Assembly (NCBI RefSeq): GCF_029227915.1 | Contig: NC_079879.1 | Coordinates: 30,446,501-30,510,500 of the forward strand | Length of the DNA stretch: 64,000 nt | Direction: 5' to 3' | Source of the DNA: Hydractinia symbiolongicarpus | Lineage: Eukaryota; Cnidaria; Hydrozoa; Anthoathecata; Hydractiniidae | Part shown: positions 11,543-23,349 of the stretch, in pieces | Numbering within the stretch: the first letter of the stretch is position 1 | How the letters are laid out: every line of letters begins with the position of its first letter | Translations under genes and position numbers: made by a program | The notes under the pieces: model-generated | Database searches by the model: none | What the model saw: only the letters and a program-made list of their open reading frames with translations | What the model was told of the DNA's origin: nothing

Positions 11543-14500
11543 TATATTTGATAACAAAAAAGCCTAGTATACACGAGGTTAAAGAGTACAGGGGTGTAAT
11601 TTTTAGGATATCATACAAACCAATGAAATGTCCTGAAAATGAAGTTGAAGATCTCTTATGTGACTGGGCTCGTCATATCAATCTGAGTGCTACCTTAGAT
11701 AAACAATGTGCACCATTAGATGAAGAACAGCAAGAGGTGTGATATATCTCTTTCTTTAGTGTTTTTAAAACTTGTGATGTCTGGTTATCAGAGATAATAC
11801 CTAGTGTTTTCTGCAATTTAACTGCAAAATGCTCTAATTTTATTTAAAAACACTAGAATAATCTGTCCTGTTCTTTAGGTGCTGCCAGTTTATGAAATGA
11901 CGATTCCCATAGATGTACATGAACTCCTCAACTTCAATTGTAATAATTTTCAAGATATAACATTTATAAATTGCCTTTACTGACAGAATTTGTCTTAGAA
12001 ACACACTGCCTATCTTCGTAGCTTGGAAATTGGAAATAATGTTCTGTTTTTTATTTTAGCTATGCTTGGAAATTTGATATTGACATCACCACTAACCTTT
12101 TTAAATCATCTTAAGCAGGTACATAAGAAAGATTTTTGTCGGCTGTTGTTGTTGTTTTCAGCTGTTAACAAGAGTCATAAGACGTGAATGTTATGAGCCT
12201 TTTAAAGTGAATTCCTACTCAAAAACGAATTGGAACAGATCGGGACAGACAATTGTGATTTCTGGAACCTAGTTGGTTGATAACATTTTCCGTTCTGATT
12301 CAAAATGAAAGTTAAAATCATTTCAACTGTTTTTGTGGACAGGAACGAAAAAAATTTAAAGAAATAGAATAATTAACAGATAACCAATCAAACTTTAGTA
12401 TTTATTGTTCTGTTCTGATCCGTTTGGCTTTTGAGTGGAAATCCATCTTTAATCAAGGCATTGGTAAGGTTTTAGTATTAAGAATTAGCATTGTGTTATT
12501 TAGAAGTGGATGTCTTCTTTTAAATTGAAAAGACCATTGCTTCCTTTTAAGGCTATAATACAGTACATGATTAATAATATTTGATTTCTAACAAATCATG
12601 CAGTGTGTTTCTAAAAATGTTATAAAATTTAGCTGTTATGATTAATCATGTAACTTTTAAAAAGTCGCACATGTTTTACTTTTTAAGATTAACCAAAGAC
12701 TTTTATCCAATCAGAATTTTGAACACTAGATCCGGCAAGTGAGCAAGGAAAAAAATTAAACTTCTTAGCATATTTTTATATTGTTTGCTATAAGTTTTGC
12801 GTAGTGCGTAAAAATATATCAAAGCTAAATGAATATAGCAAATTTTATTGCATATTTTTTCTCTAAACACACCTTACTCACAACATACAAAGCTTGCTCT
12901 TTTTATCCATGGGTTCATTTTCAACTAATGTGCTACAACTGTTACACAAAACTCAACCGTTGCACAAAACACAACCATTACACAAACTCAACCATTACAC
13001 AAAACTCAACCATTACACAAAACTCAACCATTACACAAAACTCAACCATTACACAAAACTCAACCATTACACAAAACTCAACCATTACACAAAATTCAAC
13101 CATTACACAAAACTCAACCATTACACAAAACTCAACCATTACACAAACTCAACCATTACACAAAACTCAACCATTACACAAACTCAACCATCACACAAAA
13201 CTCAACCATTACACAAAACTCAACCATTACACAAAACTCAACCATTACACAAAACTCAACCATTACACAAAACTCAACCATTACACAAACTCAACCATTA
13301 CACAAAACTCAACCATTACACAAACTCAACCATTACACAAAACTCAACCATTACACAAAACTCAACCATTACACAAAACTCAACCATTACACAAAACTCA
13401 ACCATTACACAAAACTCAACCATTACACAAAACTCTGTAGTATCTTAGGCTTCTCATTCTCACTCTGAACAGCTATTTTCTGTAAGTACAAGTTTGTAGT
13501 TTATATTTTAGGTTTGTTATAATATTGTGAAAGGAAATGATATGTTAATGAAGTTATATTCACCATATCAAGTAGTTATCAAACCGAACTTTATGAGTGT
13601 TCCGACCACTAAAGAGTATGTCTTACGTCTTGTCGTGCTTCATTGGTTTGTAGTTAAACAGATGCTTGCTGTTTGTGCTTTGTAGATTCGCAGTGTTTAG
13701 TCAAAAAAGAGAATTGTCTGCCCCTTTTATAGTCAGTGACTAGGTGTGATATTTTGAAAGGACATTAAAGAATTCAACAGTAGTTTTAGCACTGACACGT
13801 TTTAGATACCCAGAAATTTTGCCGAAATTTAGTTAAAAATTAGTAAATTTTCTGTTTGAGAATTTTTAAGAGAATCCCGTTTTTTTTATTGTTAAAGTTT
13901 CATTAATTACTACTAACTTAGTATTTCTGTTTCTCAGGATACAATATAAAAATCTGTACCGTACAATTGTTTTGTTTCCAGGACAACAGTAGAATCGTCA
14001 AGGTGTATAGCCAATATGAAACGCAATCACGGCAAACTTTTCAAAGTTCGTGGATTGGTTATAGGATTGTCCTCTAACGTACCATACACGTAAGAAAATG
14101 TCTACTTTGCCTATTTTATGGTAAATTATATTTTAACACGTGTGTAAGTAGTACAAGATTTATCATTTGCAAATGTAAAGAATACATAATCTATGTGTTT
14201 CAAGGAGAATGTAGAGGTTTTTTGTAATGATAGGAGCGTAAAATTTCTGTGTTTGTAGTAAAAGTGCAGAATACAGATGTTTGCAGGAAGATTGCATTTG
14301 GTTTGGTGAACATTGTTACCTTATTACGTCAGCAGTTGGATCAGTGGAAGCTGATGTTGTCAGGTAAGATGTCAAGAAAATTTGTTTTCATTGACAGACG
14401 GCTTTACTAAGTAAAGCGCCAGCATGAAAAATAGAAAACAAACTATTTTTAAGAAATAGCTTTCTATATTAAAAATGGTTGCATTCGTTTTTTATGAAAT

Positions 14501-17500
14501 TTAACACAGAAATACTGACACCAGGGGGAATTTGCTATAAGTTCGGCTGTTGTTAAAATCTTACATCTAACCTGCTAAAAGTTGTTTTTAAACACCTAAG
14601 AGACCATAAAATGCGAATCAACTGTAAATAATCCTAACACTGCTATTATTTCCATCCTTAATTTAAGCTCTATCCAGTGGCACAAGTAATTTTACAGTAA
14701 TATGGAGAATTTTGCTTGAACTAGGCTGCAATTAATTATTAATTCTTTTATTTATCTTTTAGAACAGACTTTCAATGTGATGGATGTGGAAATTTTTTAG
14801 TTGAAGATATATCTAAAAGAACATTTGCTGGTAAACGAACTTTATTAAATCTCTTTCATTTCATTTTTTTTTTGTTTTTGTTTTTTAAATAAGATTCGCC
14901 AGAGCTTTCTAAGTTTATGAAAAAGGATGAAATAATCTACAACCACACTGCACATTTTTTGCAGTCTTTCGAGAGGCTTTTAGGTTGATAAATATTTTAG
15001 AGAACAAGCTAGTTAGACACCAAATTTTTGTGTTTCTAATGAAACCCAATCAACTGGCGTAGATCTTTTTAAAACTGAAAGTCATGCAAGAAGTTAAAAT
15101 GAATAAAAGTTCTATATAGTAAGCACCTGCCCACTATGAACATAAAGGCTATTACCGAGTATCTTTTGTTTCTTACTACCTTCTTGTTTATTTTAGACAA
15201 AATATATTGTTTTGTGATACCAAAAGAAGCTGCTAAAAATTTGAGGTGTATCAACAACATAAATAACCATCGTTCACAAGCTATCAAGATGCTTTTAAAA
15301 GGTTGTTATTGTTTATAGTTTATGATTGCACTTGCACCTAAAAATAAGTTATTTGTAGAATTATACCAAACTGAACTAGTAAAGGACATTTTTTGATGAG
15401 TAGAGTTAAGCATAACATATGTTCATTTTTTCACACATTAAAAGATTGTCATCAGAGTTTTTTTTCAGAAATCACCCTACTTTTCTGACATTTTTTATAT
15501 AAATCTGATTATCTTTAGATGATATGTGTAAAAGTATTCATATTGGAGGTTATTTCTGGTTTACTGGTGTGTACAAGAATGATGTACTATTATCGTCTCA
15601 ACTGAGTGTTCAAAACTTGTTTGAAGTGTTGAATGTCGAGCCAGTAAGCCACTTCTGTTTTCGGTGCAACTGATTGTTCAAAATTTGTTTGAAGTTTTGA
15701 ATGTCGAGCCAGTAAGTCGCTTTTGTTTTCGGTGCAACTGATTGTTCAAAATTTGTTTGAAGTTTTGAATGTCGAGCCAGTAAGTCGCTTTTGTTTTCGG
15801 TGCAACTGATTGTTCAAAACTTGTTTGAAGTGTTGAATGTCGAGCCAGTAAGCCACTTCTGTTTTCGGTGCAACTGATTGTTCAAAATTTGTTTGAAGTT
15901 TTGAATGTCGAGCCAGTAAGTCGCTTTTGTTTTCGGTGCAACTGATTGTTCAAAATTTGTTTGAAGTTTTGAATGTCGAGCCAGTAAGTCGCTTTTGTTT
16001 TCGGTGCAACTGATTGTTCAAAATTTGTTTGAAGTTTTGAATGTCGAGCCAGTAAGCCGCTTTTGTTTTCGGTGCAACTGATTGTTTAAAATTTGTTTGA
16101 AGTTTTGAATGTCGAGCCAGTAAGTCGCTTTTTTGATTTATCTTAAAATATTTTCTTTTTGGTATATTTTCCAGTGTATTATTAATCCAATTGTAATACT
16201 AGTTATATGTGTTATAAAAAAATGTCAACATCTTTTCCATTTTTTGTACATATATTTGTTTTTTACTAGGATGTCCCATTTATAAATAAAGTTAAAAGCT
16301 TTCAAAAACTTCTCCCTGATCCTGTCTGTACCTTATATCAAGGTAAAAAAACATTTTCTAACAATAAAAGCTCGGCGATCTTCGGTTAGACTTGTTTTCT
16401 TTTTTTTTTAAACCCAGATCGAAAAACATCACCGTGGAGTTTTGCATCAAGTTTAGTATATACTTTTCTTGGTAAGTATATTCTTGAAGTTTTATTTTGC
16501 ATCGACCTAGTTAAGTTCCACTTGGTAATTAAGCATTGAAGATTTGGTTTGTACTAAATGACTTTTGTAACCTAAAAAATATTACCACTTATCTGTTCAG
16601 TCATTGAATTAAATAAATATTTACGTGACAAACAAGTGAGTTTATTTTAGCCTCGAAGACGTTTGTATGTGTATATGTCCTTTCAGTAGCTACATGTTAA
16701 CTGGTGTTTGCGTATTTCAGATACGGTGTATCCGGCTGGAATGTTTCATCTTTTTAAAACGGTAATATTGTTCAGTCTGGTGATGGAGGGTGACAAATCT
16801 ATTCTAAACATCGAGGGAAAGGATGAGATAAAAAACACGAATAACAACTTGCATGTCTTGGTTGAAGATAAAGAAATTTTAGCCTACCAAAGACAAATGT
16901 TGTATGCGATCAGTTATAGTGAGTCGAGTGTTGTGCATCGTGTCCCTCTTTATTTGTTTGGTGCTGTTAACGATGATGGCTCAGTTGTATATGTCGATGG
17001 TGAGCCATTTTGTTCTTTCCTTCATCTTATGTTCTCTGTATCACTTTTTTATGAGATAATAATATAGGTTGAAGTAAAAAGTATACACTTTTTGAGAATT
17101 TCGATACAAGTCTTTCAAAAGAACTTAAATTTAGATACTATCACAAGAAATCTATTTACACCACGTGTATTTAAGTATCCAGTTTTTTGATATTCTTTGT
17201 TTTGTAATGATTTAGATAAAAAGCATGTGTGATGTGAAAAATTGAAATAGGTTTATTATACTTTGTAAATTCGCAGAAAAAAATGCTTAAAACTTCTGTA
17301 ATTGATCGCTAAATTGCATGTGTAGACAGAGAATAAATATATAGGCCAATTTGTTCCCCCAAATTAGTTCGATTACACATGCAGAGTTTCACTGGAAGGA
17401 AGCAAGTTGTTACTGTATAGTCCTGATATTTTTAAAAAATTGATATTCTTAATTCTAGCTCATTTAACAAACCTTTAGTGTCATGTTTCTCCTGCATTTA

Positions 17501-20500
17501 GGTGGAACTTTGTCTCTTGCATCAACTGGAATATGTGTTATACCAAACATAACTGAATTAAAGAAAAATACCATAGAGCAGCTTCAGAAAGGTTGGTTTT
17601 AAATTTGCGTAACTGTAATGCTTTGATTTAACGCCCTCACCGTCTTTTGATTAAAACTGGCTTCTTTAAATCTTCATATCTATGTCTCTTTCTTTAAAAC
17701 TCTCCTAATCAAACCATTACAGTATTTACAATGTTGACTATGTTGTTACTGTTGACGTTTTGTTACCATACTTTATTCTTTTGTCTTTCCGTGAAAACAA
17801 GTTGCTTTAAAACGTTTATTCTATTACTAGTCGTTAGCCCGTGGAAAAATCAACGGTTTGGCCAGTCCCTTAAATTTACCCGTTGCACCAAAGTTGATAA
17901 AAATATGTCGCATTTGATATTCGGTGTCGAAACGTCGGGGTAAGCCAAAGTCAAGGTGTGTCCTGACGTTGAACACTCTGTGGAGTGCTTAATAAGAGCC
18001 GTAAACTGTGCCACACGATTAGGTGGAGCGCTTTAGTACAGGTATACAGTATGTCGTGAATTAAGTGAAGCGTATACACCATAATAGTCTTGCGACTGTA
18101 TCATATTTTTCAAAAAAAATTCCCCGCAACGATAGCTGAAATAAAACGCTGTTTACAAACAACAGTCGGTACCCCATCATAGCAAAAACAATCAGTCAAT
18201 ATTATTTTATTTTGCGGAATAAGTGTTTGTGAAAGTTAAATAATTTATCGTTATACTCTCACTTCTAGCCAAAGATAGGAGCTAGCTAAATGGCTACAGT
18301 CTCAACACAAAAATTAATGGTGGATAGGATAAAAAGCTCTTATACCATACAGAATAGTAATAAGTAAGGTTCTAGCTAGCTAGCCTCCAAAATCTTCGTT
18401 CCTAGCCAAAAATCCTAAAACTGGTGCGTTTAAGATCTGTACGTGACTAAAAACATGACAATATGTTTATCTTAACATTTTAGAACATACAAAAAACCAA
18501 TATTACGAAAAGAAAAAGCTTATAGAAGAAAAAAGGTGAAACAGACTTACAAACAGCACTGAACTGACCTTCTTCTAAAAACTAAAATGGCCATCATGTT
18601 TCGGTCCTCATGTTTCTTCGTCGGCATGCCCAGGCCGCGAAAGTCTTGGATTGGTTTTTCAAACAATCAAGCGTTTTGATTGGTGTATTATGTGCGAGCG
18701 GTCAAAACAAAGTCAGTAAAACTATCAGTAAACTGTCCCATTTGTTTTCTGTAGCTCCTGAGCGAAAACGGCGATTAAGGTCACGGGGGTAATTATTATT
18801 AAATACGGCGTATTAAAATAATGCATTCATTTTTATCACTAAATTTATTTTTTCTACTTATGGTAATAAATTAAAGTAATTCAATTAATTAAAGAAATAA
18901 ATTAATTTTTAGGATTTATTTAAATCAATAATTCGATTTGCGATTAAACAACCCCCTGGTTTCTAAAAATTCGCGGAAAGATCAAAGGAATATCGGTAAC
19001 CCTTTTGAACAGACAGACAGACGACGGCTATTATTATAGAGACGACTGTTATCTCTGTTCTATTTTTATCAAACACTTCGCGTTTATTCATATTTTTACA
19101 GCATGTGAAAGTGAAGCAATTACAATCAACATTCCAAGAAAACAACACGAAGAAGTTCAACAATCACAATTCGTTCTACCATTTAAAAGCTCTGTCTGGT
19201 GTTGTTGTGAAAATTCGTTCGATATCTCACACAAAGTAAGTAAGAGGGTAGAAAATATTGTTGGGACGAAAGTGTAGTATTTAACCAGTCGAGTTACCAG
19301 TCCTTGAAAATCTCAAAATTGGAAAAACCTAGAATCCATCATGTTCTTGAAAGAAACTCTTAAAATATGAATTATTGGAGCTGTTCTTGATAGTTTCTTC
19401 CGCAAAAATCTTTATTAAATTGTTCCTGTAAGAAAGTTTGATAATTAGACATTTTCCTTGTTTACAAACCCTTAAAAAATAGCCAAGAAATGGAGAAAAC
19501 CTTGAAAACATTCAAAGTGTTAAAAAAAACTGGTCTTTGCTTAACAGAACAGCCTTTTTTATTTTGCTATTAAAAGCTGTGCTTATTATAGGAGACGGTA
19601 CCATCTGCATTTCTCAGGTAGCTACTCTATTTTTTTCTTCTTCATCTATGCTTTCAAATCGAAAATTAAAAAATAATACGCTTGTTTTTAGTCAGTTGCA
19701 TCTTGTGTTATCTAATCGAACGCAGAACAAATGGAATAATTTTGATGAAGTTCTCTCTGCGAATATACTTGGAAAAGCTTCTAAGCCTACGCAACAATAT
19801 ACTGGAACGTTAATAACTCATTCGCATATGATGGAGGTGTGTTCACTATATAACAAAAAATCATTTTTAATCTTGTAGTGGTTTATTAGTTCTCGTTTTC
19901 GCACGAGTAAAAATAAGTTTGTTTTACTGTATTTACACAACAAGTTAAGTATCCAGCAGCGTATTTTGAAGTATCCAATTTAAAATATTTCACTAAGTAG
20001 AATGTTTCACCGTGCTTTATTTACAGAAAATTACAGGTTTGGCGCTTCATAGCAAAATCGTGATACTAAAGCTTAGTTCCCACTGCGGCGATTAGCTCTT
20101 ATCGCTCATCGCTTATATGGTTTATCGCCCATCGCTTATATGATTTATCGCCAAAGTTCATCGCCCACCAATTATCGCCGATGTGTTCCCACTGGTTGTT
20201 TATTTTTTATCTCTTGTCGAATTTTTGACATAAGAAGAACATTGTTCTGAAAGTAAAGCAAACATGGTTGCTAGCAAGACAAGAAGAAAATTTTGTTATG
20301 GTTTTAAGAAACAGAATTAAAAGAGAACAAAAACAAAGAAAAAAACGCTTTTGAGTACGGGACATTTTCAAGCATAGAAAAAACAAAAGTGCTTATAATC
20401 AAATTCTGGCGAAGTTACGTGTGACTGACAGATAGTTCTTAGCTTTTTTTGAGAATGTCTTCCGAACGATTTGACCATTTCTCCTTTTTCGAAAACGCAG

Positions 20501-23349
20501 CAAATAGCATTATTTGTAGACGACAGCAAGCAAAAAATATACGATAATAACCTCGCTTTCTGTGGTGCCGTGCCATGCCATCATAGTTTCTTATTATCTA
20601 TTTTATAAGATCACGTAAGTACTTGCTGCATTATAAGTCCCTGTCAAAAAGTTTCACGGGTACATTGATCATCACATTGAAAAAAAAAAAAGTTTTTGCA
20701 CTCCACGTGATTTGGTGAAACATAAACAAATCACTTTAAATCCATAATGTGTGTCCTTTGTAAGTCTTTTATCTTTTCCGACATAATGAAAAGATCAAGA
20801 AATAGGGCGACGAACCAAGCATCGCCCATCATTTTTGCGTTTATCGCCGAACGTTTTAAGTTGGACGACGAACTTTAGCATTCCAACCAAACTCATCGTC
20901 GACGATGAAGTATGGGAGATAACGATTATCGCTGCAGTGGTAGCCAAGCTTAAATTCACCAAAAAACAAATCCAAATATGGATCATAAAGTTTAATTTTA
21001 CGCGAATATATTTTAATGGTTAGGATTGTTTTAAATTACAAGAAAACACGAAATTACATCATAAAGTACACTTTTACTGTTTTTCAAATTCGCTTTTTTC
21101 TATTACTTGCGAAAATTATTTCCGCGAAAGTGCGAAAATTTCGCGTTTTTGCCTGTGATATTTTTGACCATGTAGTATGTACTATATCCAATTCCGCATG
21201 TCTCAATGCATCCAATGTAGAACTTTCGTAGCATATATTTTTGCATAAAAAAACCTTATTTGGTAGCTATTGTTGCTGACTTTACATAATCTTGATGACA
21301 AATTTAATCAGCTTTTGAGTGTTGATACCTTTTACATAGGTGATATCACGTGTAAGAAGTCATACTGTAGAGATGTCTTTAGAAGCATACAAGTTCATCA
21401 AAACGTTTTACTTAGTTAGTAGAAGAGTGAACAGTCACGTGACGCATATTACCTTGCAAACTTTGTAAGATAAGACTTATTTTAGCAGTAGTTTTTTAGA
21501 GATGTAATCAAAAGTGTTTTGATATAACTTTTGTGGGTTGGGCTCTTTTGTTTCGAACCGTTCAGGACAGGCAGACCATTTAATTATAGCCAGTGAAATT
21601 AAGCACTCTGGTTGGTAAATAACTGCGCTTGCGAGAACTTTGCATTTGCCTAACGGAAATAAAGAAATTTTAAAATGAATTCCTTAGCTAAAATATTTCC
21701 TACTAAAACTTTAAATTATTTTTTTTTTTGATATTTCCAAAATTCTTCTGATTCTAAAAACATAGTTTGTGTGAAAATTGATTTACACGGGGTAGATTTT
21801 TCGTTAAATTTTCGACGCTTTTTGTGACAATGTTGATTTTGTAACGCTTATTTTGTTATAGGTTACGTTTATCTGCTGCTCATACTAAACTTATGCTACA
21901 TAAGAAGGTAGGTGTACCCATTCACAGTATTCGTAGGAAAGTTACGCATGCGCAGTATTCGTTAGAAAATTACGCATGCGCATTAGTGTAGGGAGGTTCT
22001 CAACAGTTTGGGACGAGAAGTGTGGAATATTCACGGATTTTACGTTACACAGAAAACTCACAGGCTTAATTTTCTTCAACAACATATCCGGAATCTTGTG
22101 TCTCTTTAGGATAAACAAAATCATCAAAAAATGTAATTGTCACCTGAAAGTTATATGAACCTTTTTTTTTAAATTTACCATGATATGTCTTGCGCTCGTC
22201 TTATCCCTGGAACTGCTGAGAACCTGTATAAAAAAAGCTGACTGTCTGTCCTGACGGTTGCTTTTCACTTTTCTTACTGACTTTCTTAGAAACTTTCTTT
22301 ACGTTTTACTTAGGTATCGGTGGATGATGCTGTTGTTAGCATTCATATACTTGAACAACTAATGGCCTTGAAATATGGTAATTTTTGATTCATTTACTTT
22401 TTTTTAATTTACTGAATGAAGTTAGCAAGACGCTTTAGAAAAAAATTTGAAATGACGTAATTTTTTCAAACGTTTTTGAACACTGGTCCAAAGAACATCA
22501 TGAATCAGTTTGACTGATTAAATTTACTTATATCTACTAACAGGTGACTCGATTCTTGGTGTGACACCTGTATTACATTTCGAAAACAAGGACATGTCAC
22601 GCTTTATTGGACCCGAGGTAAGTTCAGGAGATGTTTCAAAGTTCGGTACGATTTAGTAAACCTGTTTTATTTTAGTATAATAGTAATACAACGGCTTACT
22701 CACCTGTGATCTGACTTTTTATTCAGGGGTGCTTCTATGTTTTTTTGGTGAAAAATTGCAACATTATAGTCACTGTTCGTGGGCATAGCTATGTAACCAA
22801 TGCTACTGTATGCTGTTGTATTAGGTTCTCTTAGAACCTTAAAACAATTCTTCCCATAAAACCTCCTAAAAACAATAAATTGTGTGGGATTTGAGAGGAG
22901 TAATGATAAAACGAACATACACTACTTTCAAATTAACATTAAAACGTTTGTTGCTGATTGATAAAAATATCAAAATAACAGGAAAATATTTATTTGATGT
23001 TTCTTACTTCGTATGTATCAAAGGTTAAGTGCTCAACAATGAACAACAATTGCTTTATTGCATTTATCGCCTCGTAAAGTAACAGTGTTTTTTACTTTTT
23101 TACATATAAACAAAATATAAAAAATTGTCATATGATGTCAACTAGTCAACCGTAGCACAGAGTATGAAGTTTAAAAGCACATCAAACGAATACATTGTAT
23201 AATAATGCTTAAAAGAATCTTCCTACTTCACTTTTCGTGTATTTATTTAGAACGATCTATTTCTGCGCCAATTGAAAAGACACATCGTTCAATATTGTTC
23301 ATCTTATTATCCAGACGCGCTATCTGATGTTTTACTTGATGAAGAATAA
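11543..23349 (+). CDS. MCMDC2: MCMDC2, MCM-domain-containing meiotic protein
   Basis: Twenty exons join in phase: 11543-11736, 11879-11939, 12060-12118, 13512-13615, 13982-14089, 14259-14363, 14763-14830, 15197-15301, 15519-15643, 16270-16342, 16418-16471, 16721-16999, 17502-17591, 19102-19273, 19692-19836, 21340-21464, 21862-21907, 22314-22377, 22544-22617 and 23251-23349. They give about 715 aa plus a missing short N-terminus, against about 680 in vertebrates. Matches to the family include a zinc-finger-like CLQEDC then CDGC, GICVIPNITELKKNTIEQLQ in place of Walker B, SLEAYKFIKTFYLVSRRV, and SAAHTKLMLHKKVSVDDAV near the C-terminus. The Walker A site lacks GK[S/T] and Walker B lacks Asp-Glu, so an inactive ATPase is expected. 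Family knowledge: MCMDC2 (related to Drosophila mei-217/mei-218) acts in meiotic recombination. The start codon is unresolved. Introns carry several repeats listed separately. Confidence 0.93.
12940..13436. repeat. 17/18-bp minisatellite in MCMDC2 intron
   Basis: About 28 head-to-tail copies of AACCATTACACAAAACTC (18 bp), with interspersed 17-bp variants lacking one A. They lie in the intron 12119-13511. The mixture of 17- and 18-bp units shifts frames, so the open frames across it (TITQNS and LNHYTK repeats) are a by-product of low complexity. Confidence 0.95.
15599..16134. repeat. 68-bp tandem repeat copying an exon end and its splice donor
   Basis: About eight 68-bp units. The first unit is the last 45 bp of MCMDC2 exon 15519-15643 plus its donor GTAAGC. 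Each of the seven further units repeats TTGAATGTCGAGCCAGTAAG, so each carries an extra donor-like sequence. Shared variants (GTAAGCCACTTCTG in units 1 and 4, GTAAGTCGCTTTTG in units 2, 3, 5 and 6) indicate a three-unit higher-order period. Confidence 0.95.
17827..17866 (-). mobile_element. Helitron-like 3' terminus (minus strand)
   Basis: Read on the minus strand, a hairpin (CCGTTGATTTTTCCACGG) is followed by GCTAACGACTAGT, ending in CTAG at 17827-17830. This matches the terminus at 2203-2238. The element would extend to higher coordinates inside the MCMDC2 intron 17592-19101; its 5' end was not found. Confidence 0.5.
20070..20950. mobile_element. PIF/Harbinger-like non-autonomous TIR element
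   Basis: This 881-bp element sits in the MCMDC2 intron 19837-21339. The left end AGCTTAGTTCCCACTGCGGC and the inverted right end AGCTTGGCTACCACTGCAGC form imperfect terminal inverted repeats. It is flanked on both sides by TAA (20067-20069 and 20951-20953), a 3-bp target duplication typical of PIF/Harbinger. Subterminal repeats of TTATCGCC and CATCGCCCA occur near both ends. No transposase reading frame is visible, so this is a deletion derivative or MITE. Confidence 0.7.

Noticed and set aside
12829-13448. Two long overlapping frames of TITQNS / LNHYTK repeats
   Set aside because: They are products of the 17/18-bp minisatellite inside an MCMDC2 intron; mixed unit lengths switch the peptide frame.
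10548-16134. CRISPR-like arrays
   Set aside because: The repeats are contiguous tandem units without unique spacers, in a eukaryotic intron context.
19235-19692. Strong-looking donor GTAAGTAAG at 19236 as the end of MCMDC2 exon 14
   Set aside because: It would leave phase 0, which does not fit exon 19692-19836 (needs phase 2). Extending to 19273 keeps the conserved KRVENIVGTKV segment and fits the phase.
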